A DNA stretch of 64,000 bases from Arbacia lixula (lineage: Eukaryota; Echinodermata; Echinoidea; Arbacioida; Arbaciidae): positions 7,706,038 through 7,770,037 of the forward strand of contig OZ022576.1 of NCBI GenBank assembly GCA_963669155.1, in the 5' to 3' direction. How positions within the stretch are numbered: position 1 is the stretch's first letter; the number at the start of each line of letters is the position of its first letter. The translations under genes and the position numbers were made by a program. Positions 63,001 through 64,000 of this stretch are shown in pieces. The notes beneath the pieces were generated by a model, which was not told the origin of the DNA, did no database searches, and saw only the letters and a program-made list of their open reading frames with translations.

Positions 63001-63461
63001 CCTAACATTGTGTCTGTATGTTTTTATTTTGCATTCTGATTGTGATGTGAGGTGGATATATGTATGTTTTTTTTTCATTGTTCCTCTGTTTTATTAAAGT
63101 GAAGCAACATGACAATTTCAAGATCAATGATACTACAACAATAAAAGCAATAAAAAGAAAGACCACAAAAATAGCCAAAAGAAATTACAAGATGAGTAAT
63201 AAGGCAGCAAATGCTAATACAAGAATAAAAATCTCCTTAAATGTCTTCTAGATATGAAAGTTCCCCCCCCCCCCTTGAATTGAATGTGGATGTATATCTG
63301 AGTGATGACGTACAATTTTGTGAAATTGAGTGTGTAAGCAGCATACTACATTCATCTTTCATTCGTGTTCTGTTTTTCCTGTGTCCTACTAGGTGGCCCC
63401 CCTGACTGTGCGAGGCCATTTTATGATGACGCCAGCGTCCCGGACAAAACAGAAGGTCACA
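10801..63461 (+). CDS. Etv1/4/5: PEA3-family ETS transcription factor, nine coding exons, 3' end outside window
   Basis: Whole-locus entry. PEA3-group ETS factors are nuclear activators that bind GGAA sites and act downstream of receptor tyrosine kinase/MAPK signalling. Nine exons join with matching intron phases (0,1,1,1,1,2,1,1) into about 500 residues without a stop. Order: DGFYDQQVP near residue 12; acidic activation helix 58-74 (ELFHDLDQLQEEWLADD, like vertebrate ELFQDLSQLQETWLAE); VPD degron 84-90; IKPE at 101-104; KFAYGEQ; VIKQE 234-238; RQTSEP 324-329 and RQNSEP 366-371; MIKQEP 393-398; FYDD 487-490. The order and spacing match vertebrate ETV1/4/5. The ETS DNA-binding domain, normally C-terminal, is absent because the window stops in intron 9. 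Introns 1-8 are about 232, 9470, 3131, 27896, 511, 405, 5451 and 4064 bp. Family assignment is secure; one-to-one orthology with a vertebrate paralogue is not expected. Confidence 0.95.
11108..11204 (+). CDS. Etv1/4/5: PEA3-family gene, coding exon 2
   Basis: Encodes residues 26-57: TVPDVDEVPEYDSC, then a Ser/Lys/Asp-rich stretch ending DLDKDSK. It starts after TTTACAG in phase 0 and ends AAAG|GTATGT in phase 1. In ETV1 this position holds the less conserved, charged lead-in to the activation domain (ending AHDSEELFQD), and the join here gives DSKELFHD. The segment is acidic and contains two VP-D/E pairs. Intron 1 before it is only 232 bp, the shortest of the gene. Confidence 0.88.
11624..11648. 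repeat. GC-rich perfect hairpin, dispersed family
   Basis: AGCCCGCTCAC / GTGAGCGGGCT, an 11-bp perfect stem with a 3-base loop, directly preceded by ACTGCGACC. The leading ACTGCGACCAGCCCGCT recurs inverted at about 48466-48482. Confidence 0.7.
12720..12738. repeat. GC-rich perfect hairpin, dispersed family
   Basis: GCTCCCGC-TGC-GCGGGAGC, followed by AGTCCCGGGGCTA. The same hairpin with AGTCCCGG-type flank occurs inverted at 48443-48461. Confidence 0.7.
12820..13440. mobile_element. Palindromic element with GGTATTCCG ends
   Basis: Left arm GGGGTGGTATTCCGG and right arm CGGAATACCCCCC are inverted. Both arms also share ATTGTATCTC, TTTTATCTTT and a second inner GGTATTCCGAAAA in inverted order (12888-12911 against 13351-13378). 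At about 13250-13335 three ~30-bp tandem units (AGATAAAATTTTTATG plus CAAATGAG on the minus strand) occur. No transposase; no clear target duplication, so the class is open. Confidence 0.75.
15298..15528. mobile_element. Snap-back MITE (CACTACAGCTC family), copy 1
   Basis: 231-bp near-perfect palindrome: CACTACAGCTCAAAGGAATT at one end, its inverse (AATTCCTTTGAGCTGTTGTG) at the other, with GGGAAAG runs, ACTGGACAAAATA and GCATGAAACA mirrored towards a short centre at about 15410. Left flank TA, right flank TC. TA flanks on the other copies point to Tc1/mariner-type insertion. No coding capacity. Confidence 0.93.
17840..17940. promoter_or_regulatory. GC/CpG-rich islet in intron 2
   Basis: About 100 bases clearly richer in G+C and CpG (TCCGAGCTCCGGACATGAGCG, AAGACGAGG) than the AT-rich intron around them. 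No splice sites or frame suggest an exon. Candidate regulatory element only. Confidence 0.25.
20675..20722 (+). CDS. Etv1/4/5: PEA3-family gene, 48-bp exon 3 (acidic activation domain)
   Basis: A very small exon encoding the core of the N-terminal transactivation domain, residues 58-73: ELFHDLDQLQEEWLAD. In vertebrate PEA3 proteins the matching helix (ELFQDLSQLQETWLAE in ETV1) recruits co-activators such as Mediator MED25; the conserved Phe, Leu and Trp positions are all kept. It follows a clear pyrimidine tract and ACAG acceptor and ends GATG|GTAAGT, phase 1 on both sides, so skipping would keep frame and remove the activation helix. It lies between introns of 9.5 and 3.1 kb. Confidence 0.92.
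20723..23853 (+). other. Intron 3 of the PEA3-family gene (3.1 kb)
   Basis: GTAAGT to TTTTTAG. Holds the compound GA minisatellite at 21661-22110; otherwise no gene or recognised repeat. Confidence 0.85.
21661..22110. repeat. Compound GA minisatellite
   Basis: Four copies of a unit GAAGTTGGAAGAGAATGGAG plus AGATAG (at about 21706, 21796, 21872 and 21955) separated by (GA)n of varying length, with G8-10 runs at 21778 and 22063. Unit spacing is about 76-90 bp. Confidence 0.92.
23854..23916 (+). CDS. Etv1/4/5: PEA3-family gene, exon 4 (VPD degron segment)
   Basis: Encodes residues 74-94, DFGYVPEPETEQYVPDFQ then SEN. EQYVPDF corresponds to EQFVPDY in ETV1, the Val-Pro motif through which the COP1 ubiquitin ligase recognises PEA3 factors for degradation (established for vertebrate proteins; inferred here). 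A second VPE occurs five residues upstream. Acceptor TTTTTAG follows a T-rich tract; donor is ATC|GTAAGT, phase 1 at both ends. Exons 3 and 4 together carry the activation helix and degron and are both symmetrical, so either could be skipped in frame. Confidence 0.9.
24676..24785. repeat. Degenerate GGGTTAG-like repeats
   Basis: GGGTTGGGGTTAGTTAGAG..ACGGTTAGGGATAAGG: loosely repeated GGTTAG units, weaker than the tract at 32600. Confidence 0.4.
28506..28725. mobile_element. Snap-back MITE (CACTACAGCTC family), copy 2
   Basis: 220 bp, TA on both sides (28504-28505, 28726-28727). Left end CACTACACCTCAAAGG, right end CCTTTGAGCTGTAGTG; inner arms GTTTTAAACCGCGGTATATT and GGACAAAATATACCGCGG. Nearly perfect fold-back with centre TTTAGCCTAAAA. 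Confidence 0.93.
28812..28947. mobile_element. Snap-back MITE, copy 3 (one arm missing)
   Basis: Has the centre (GAAACATGATGCTTTTTAGG) and the complete right arm to CCTTTGAGCTGCAGTG followed by TA (28948-28949), but the left arm outside the centre is absent. 5'-truncated relative to its neighbours at 28506 and 29158. Confidence 0.88.
29158..29388. mobile_element. Snap-back MITE, copy 4
   Basis: 231 bp, TA on both sides (29156-29157, 29389-29390). CACTACAGCTCAAAGGAATT to AATTCCTTTGAGCTGTAGTG, with mirrored GGGAAAG, AAAATATACC and CATGATGC blocks. Somewhat more diverged between arms than copy 2. Confidence 0.93.
29392..29754 (+). pseudogene. Open frame, possible Crypton/DUF3504-like N-terminal fragment
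   Basis: A ~120-codon frame (GTG at 29386, first ATG 29392) with non-repetitive, protein-like composition. Its middle, KVDKELKQILDDSDAVST, and its end, KHVNLEDISNGEVD, resemble the N-terminal part of Crypton-type tyrosine-recombinase proteins of the KIAA1958/DUF3504 group, where LDDKDS..NTK..I..S...F and NLE.IS..ELD blocks are usual. This is a pattern-based inference. It stops just where catalytic domains would begin, starts immediately after a snap-back MITE, and is followed by a palindromic GAATT..CCCAC/GTGGG..AATTC stretch (29747-29807). Most likely a transposon remnant, not a host gene. Confidence 0.3.
31984..32041. repeat. (GA)n microsatellite
   Basis: Nearly pure GA dinucleotides, about 28 units with one ACA break. 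Confidence 0.95.
32068..32107. repeat. Direct repeat, left copy
   Basis: AATTACTAT..ATAGATCATCAAATCATT..ATATTTCAA; the same sequence with two small indels is at 32822-32866, so about 715 bases are bracketed by direct repeats. Confidence 0.75.
32437..32825. mobile_element. Inverted-repeat element with telomere-like core
   Basis: Perfect 22-bp terminal inverted repeats (AATTCTCCCTATCGCATATA plus GC), and a second inverted pair CTTGGGA..AACTTCCGGT at 32507-32527 and 32734-32756. The core (32600-32690) is made of GGGTTAGGTTTAGGGTTAG-type units. No clear target duplication and no coding frame. Confidence 0.7.
32600..32690. repeat. Telomere-like TTAGGG/GGTTTAG repeats
   Basis: Repeated GGTTAGG and GGTTTAGGG motifs with interruptions (AATAAGG, TGTTAAGG). 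TTAGGG is the animal telomere unit; here it is degenerate and interstitial. Confidence 0.6.
32822..32866. repeat. Direct repeat, right copy
   Basis: Matches 32068-32107 over about 40 bases; it begins inside the last bases of the inverted-repeat element. Confidence 0.75.
34035..34630. mobile_element. TTA-flanked palindromic MITE (PIF/Harbinger-like)
   Basis: Begins AGGGTTA and ends TAACCCT, with TTA on both sides (34032-34034, 34631-34633). Arms of about 150 bp are inverted: GTTCCCACTAATCTATGTAA, TTATCCACTAAAAA, CAATAAAGTCTCATTTTGAC and GGAGTCAAATGCCATAAAAG each have their inverse on the right. The ~270-bp centre is unpaired. No transposase; 3-bp TTA duplication fits PIF/Harbinger. Confidence 0.85.
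35650..35890. promoter_or_regulatory. GC-rich islet in intron 4
   Basis: Moderately GC-rich, mixed-composition sequence (TCGCACTCGCTTCACGTGGC includes a CACGTG E-box) amid AT-rich intron. Could be a conserved enhancer; no direct evidence. Confidence 0.25.
37375..37520. repeat. Purine-rich (GGA/GAA) tract
   Basis: GGAGGAGGAGGAGGAGGAG core at 37405-37423 followed by A/G-rich sequence. Frames through it are low-complexity. Confidence 0.85.
38330..38580. promoter_or_regulatory. Mixed-composition islet in intron 4
   Basis: Balanced, non-repetitive sequence with GGAA/TTCC cores and CpG retention near 38380-38400 and 38550-38570, unlike neighbouring AT-rich DNA. Candidate regulatory element only. 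Confidence 0.2.
39106..39130. repeat. C8A18 junction tract
   Basis: On the minus strand this reads T18G8, like T18G11 at 11257-11286; flanks differ. Confidence 0.8.
39229..39397. repeat. GA-rich minisatellite
   Basis: A/G-rich with a pure (GA)n at 39339-39397. The part AGTTGGGAGGGAAAGGAATG resembles the unit of the 21661 minisatellite. Confidence 0.92.
40960..41240. promoter_or_regulatory. CpG-retaining GC islet in intron 4
   Basis: CpGs are frequent (CACCGCGAGC, GGGTCCGCGGC, TCGCCGTTTGTC) in an otherwise CpG-poor intron. A 132-codon frame spans it but has no recognisable domain and no obvious flanking splice sites. Could be an enhancer or an internal promoter for a shorter isoform. Confidence 0.3.
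42700..42849. repeat. Perfect 74-bp tandem duplication
   Basis: Two copies of a 74-bp unit (ACTGTCCCTCATATTCAACT to ACATACGAGCAA) with no differences seen between them. The unit is non-repetitive inside. Identity implies a recent event. Confidence 0.97.
43200..43400. repeat. Three diverged ~75-bp tandem units
   Basis: Units share (C/T)AGCC..AAGCTGACAAATAGCT, TTCTGATCTG.GAAAT.AGCC.GAAGTT and AAATT.CGTC. The third unit is the most diverged. A related but inverted-looking AGCTAGTTTTTTAGCC..AAATAGCTAGCTATTTT block follows at 43540-43625. Confidence 0.7.
43826..43871. repeat. Hairpin GGGAGCCTATAAA
   Basis: GGGAGCCTATAAA and TTTATAGGCTCCC form a 13-bp perfect stem around a ~20-base loop. Short enough to be chance-independent but function unknown. 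Confidence 0.6.
44528..44862. repeat. Diverged 171-bp tandem duplication
   Basis: CTTCATGGGAGAGGGG at 44535 and 44706; both units continue with ..GCA.T.TTCATTA/TACATTA, TGTGAGG/CGTGAGG, AATGCTATTTAT and CCAGCCAAA.GATGCCACAG in the same order. Older than the 42700 duplication. Confidence 0.8.
44953..45129. repeat. Three ~60-bp tandem units
   Basis: TCTAAAGCAACT at 44991, 45051 and 45113, each preceded by CCATCAAC.AT and an AT-rich spacer and followed by (G/T)(T/G)CATATT(T/G)TTTTGAAT in the first two. Confidence 0.85.
46075..49614. mobile_element. 3.54-kb non-autonomous DNA transposon, TAA-flanked
   Basis: Ends are inverted repeats starting AGGCGGATTCACACTGCATC, then CCGACAT/ACGACACGACATACGAC runs; the outer ~60 bp of both ends agree apart from one 8-base indel. 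TAA lies on both sides (46072-46074, 49615-49617). Below the ends, both arms carry further TTCACACTGA and GTCGTG/ACGACA motifs. No transposase-like frame in between; the inside holds an A/G-rich stretch (46260-46640), a C/T-rich stretch (46655-46745), a GCCGGCCGACCGGCC palindrome near 48210-48226 and the GC hairpin at 48443. The 3-bp TAA duplication suggests PIF/Harbinger-type mobilisation, not proven. Confidence 0.85.
48443..48461. repeat. GC-rich perfect hairpin, dispersed family
   Basis: GCTCCCGC-GTA-GCGGGAGC, preceded by CACCGGGACT and followed by GTTAGCGGGCTGGTCGCAGT. Combines, in inverse orientation, sequences seen separately at 11615-11631 and 12718-12752. Confidence 0.7.
50440..50700. 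promoter_or_regulatory. Mixed-composition islet before exon 5
   Basis: Balanced base composition with CpGs retained, CACACCTACCTGCACTTGGAACCGGAAAATT containing E-box-like and ETS-like (ACCGGAAAA) sites. An autoregulatory PEA3 site is imaginable, but this is inference. Confidence 0.25.
51813..52034 (+). CDS. Etv1/4/5: PEA3-family gene, exon 5 (SUMO-type motif and KFAYGE block)
   Basis: Encodes residues 95-168. It opens LPLSIKIKPEPRSP, aligning with ETV1 LPLKIKKEPHSP; IKPE (Lys102) fits the SUMO consensus. Further along FEQKFAYGEQ matches ETV1 FKFSYGEK, a block shared by the family. The end is a Ser/Pro-rich linker. Acceptor CCCACAG and donor CTG|GTAAGT are both good, phase 1 on each side. Codon use is markedly GC-rich (many third-position G/C) against the AT-rich intron around it. 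It follows intron 4, which is almost 28 kb. Confidence 0.95.
52035..52545 (+). other. Intron 5 (511 bp)
   Basis: GTAAGT to TTGCTAG. AT-rich; contains GGGCCCGTTTCACAAAACTA, a motif that often ends dispersed repeats in marine invertebrates, but no element boundaries are visible. Confidence 0.85.
52546..52999 (+). CDS. Etv1/4/5: PEA3-family gene, exon 6 (Pro/Gly/Ser-rich linker)
   Basis: The longest exon, residues 169-319 (about 151 aa), low-complexity and rich in Pro, Gly, Ser and Ala, with several SP pairs that could be MAPK targets. VIKQE (234-238) fits the SUMO consensus. In vertebrate ETV1/4/5 the corresponding linker is much shorter and reads SNPPTPSSTPVSPLHH-like, so this protein has an expanded central region. 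Acceptor TTGCTAG, phase 1; donor AAAAG|GTACGT, phase 2, which creates a Ser codon at the junction (LDKS then RFHRQ). GC-rich coding composition ends sharply at both splice sites. Confidence 0.92.
53000..53404 (+). other. Intron 6 (405 bp)
   Basis: GTACGT to CACCTCCAG. No internal feature seen. Confidence 0.85.
53405..53661 (+). CDS. Etv1/4/5: PEA3-family gene, exon 7 (two RQxSEP sites and IKQEP)
   Basis: Encodes residues 320-405. RFHRQTSEPCF aligns with ETV1 RFRRQLSEPCN, and FQRQNSEP aligns with YQRQMSEP; in human ETV1 these two serines (191 and 216) are known targets of RSK/MSK-type kinases. MIKQEPVDCGYEA near the end matches ETV1 MIKQEPRDFAYDSE, including the SUMO-type IKQE. Between the two kinase sites is a Gly/Gln-rich run (GQGQGQG) absent from vertebrates. 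Acceptor follows CCACCACCTCCAG in phase 2; donor GCAG|GTGAGT in phase 1. Confidence 0.95.
53957..54002. repeat. (GA)n microsatellite
   Basis: Perfect GA dinucleotide array about 46 bases long. Confidence 0.95.
54490..54742. mobile_element. Short inverted-repeat element
   Basis: Left arm 54490-54556 (GTTATGAAGAGAAAAGAAAG, then ATGAGAAAAGTG and GAAAAGTTA) is the inverse of right arm 54674-54741 with small differences. The 120-base centre has its own hairpins CTCTTTCA/TGAAAGAG and TCCGGA..TCCGGA. MITE-like; no clear target duplication. Confidence 0.65.
56290..56510. repeat. GA/GT-rich simple repeats
   Basis: GAGAGAGG and GTGTGTGT runs interleaved. Antisense frames over it are low-complexity. 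Confidence 0.9.
57440..57730. promoter_or_regulatory. GC-richer islet in intron 7
   Basis: Mixed-composition, CpG-retaining block (CACGGGAGCTCC, TTCCGCACCAAGGCG, CGTGCCGTGCTC). A 115-codon minus-strand frame covers it without a recognisable domain. Candidate conserved non-coding element. Confidence 0.25.
58925..59100. repeat. Imperfect 87-bp tandem duplication before exon 8
   Basis: GAATTCATGATAC(A/G)TCTG(C/G)CAATA at 58936 and 59023, continuing with ..GATGCAAACCGAAGACTTCATCAATACT against ..GGATAAAAGCAAAACTTTGATCAAAAACT. The second unit runs into the chosen branch point and acceptor of exon 8. Confidence 0.7.
59113..59328 (+). CDS. Etv1/4/5: PEA3-family gene, exon 8
   Basis: Encodes residues 406-477: EPLTGEWRGIGEEETLYRMYGQ, then a segment ending PEMFTPRRCKEEG. 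It replaces the ETV1 VPSCHSIYMRQEGFLAHPSRTEG segment and is only loosely similar, but the exon is open throughout and its phase (1 in, 1 out) fits both neighbours. Start chosen at GCTGCCAG|AA, with CTGATAAC about 25 bases upstream as plausible branch point; the pyrimidine tract is poor. Two other AGs (ending 59136, 59142) are also in phase and would remove 8 or 10 residues, but their upstream sequence is purine-rich. Donor GAAG|GTAAGA is strong. Confidence 0.78.
59329..63392 (+). other. Intron 8 (4.06 kb)
   Basis: GTAAGA to CCTACTAG. AT-rich with no gene. Contains a short imperfect inverted repeat around CATTCTGGTCT/AGACCAGAATG (59458-59522) and C10 at 63266-63275. Confidence 0.8.
63393..63461 (+). 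CDS. Etv1/4/5: PEA3-family gene, exon 9 (FYDD segment), last exon in window
   Basis: Encodes residues 478-500, GGPPDCARPFYDDASVPDK then TEGH. RPFYDDASVPDK matches ETV1 RQFYDDTCVVPEK, the segment shortly before the ETS domain. Acceptor CCTACTAG after a pyrimidine-rich stretch, phase 1. Donor taken as CACA|GTAAGG; a weaker GAAG|GTCACA six bases upstream would also keep phase 1. The next exons (IKQEP, RRGSLQLWQF and the ETS domain in relatives) are expected beyond base 64000. Confidence 0.88.
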
Positions 63462-64000
63462 GTAAGGATAATCATCCTGTGTTCTTTCACAAAGTCATAA
63501 TTTTGTCCCCAATTTGCAAATTCCCTTGAATGATATAATTTCTAATAAAGAAGGGTTGATTTTAAACACCTGGTTTACCCATTGGCAACAAAAGGTTCCC
63601 AGAAAAGATTGATTTCCTAGACAAATCTGATAGGAATTCACCACTTTGGTCACATTTTAAATATGGCCTGAAATAAATGAATGTTTATTTTTTATTTCCA
63701 ATAAGAACAATTTATAGGCCTAATTAGAGAGTTATTAACATCCCCCTGAAAGTAATAAATATTTAACATTTATTGTTTATTGAATTTCAAGCCACAGTAA
63801 ATTATATGCACAGTGTGAGGATTTTCTTTATAGAGTACCGAAATGATGTTGCCATACCCATTGTTATGCAGGTTGCTGGTTTTAAGCAACATCGCTCAAG
63901 TGAGAGTTTCACTGGTCTGACATTGTTTTGTGGGCCATTGTTGGGCACTTCCATTGAGAGTCCCTGCTATGATCACTGATATTTGCTCTACTCACATAGT
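63462..64000 (+). other. Start of intron 9, runs off window
   Basis: Begins GTAAGG. AT-rich, nothing recognised. The exons for the ETS domain are expected downstream. Confidence 0.7.

Overview
The window looks like nuclear DNA of a marine invertebrate deuterostome, most likely an echinoderm (sea urchin or relative). This is inferred from an AT-rich, CpG-poor background, long spliced introns full of short inverted-repeat transposons and microsatellites, many TACATGTA-type palindromes, and a single PEA3-type ETS gene whose protein resembles vertebrate ETV1/ETV4/ETV5 without matching one paralogue. The species cannot be fixed from sequence reading alone.

The only gene I can support is the plus-strand PEA3-family (ETV1/4/5) transcription factor. 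Nine coding exons join in frame: 10801-10875, 11108-11204, 20675-20722, 23854-23916, 51813-52034, 52546-52999, 53405-53661, 59113-59328 and 63393-63461. Together they encode about 500 residues: the N-terminal DGFYDQQVP segment, the acidic activation domain, a VPD-type COP1 degron, three SUMO-type lysine motifs, two RQxSEP kinase sites and the FYDD segment. The DNA-binding ETS domain is not in the window; its exons should lie beyond base 64000. A CpG-rich stretch at about 10280-10800 is the likely promoter and 5' UTR.

Layout: 1-10280 is intergenic, with microsatellites, a 680-bp TA-flanked inverted-repeat element (5530-6209), two copies of a TTA-flanked palindromic MITE (7089-7854, 9074-9487) and a long GAA tract (9586-9960). 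Intron 2 (9.5 kb) carries a palindromic element at 12820-13440 and the first copy of a near-perfect snap-back MITE. Intron 4 (27.9 kb) holds three more snap-back copies, a possible Crypton-like fragment, a TTA-flanked palindromic MITE, telomere-like repeats, several tandem duplications, GC/CpG islets that may be cis-regulatory, and a 3.54-kb TAA-flanked non-autonomous transposon (46075-49614). Introns 7 and 8 (5.5 and 4.1 kb) are mostly unremarkable.

I saw no rRNA, tRNA, CRISPR array, retrovirus-like or LTR element, or second host gene. The most notable observations are the conserved regulatory motifs and very long regulatory intron of the PEA3 gene, and the set of terminal-inverted-repeat families with readable target-site duplications.
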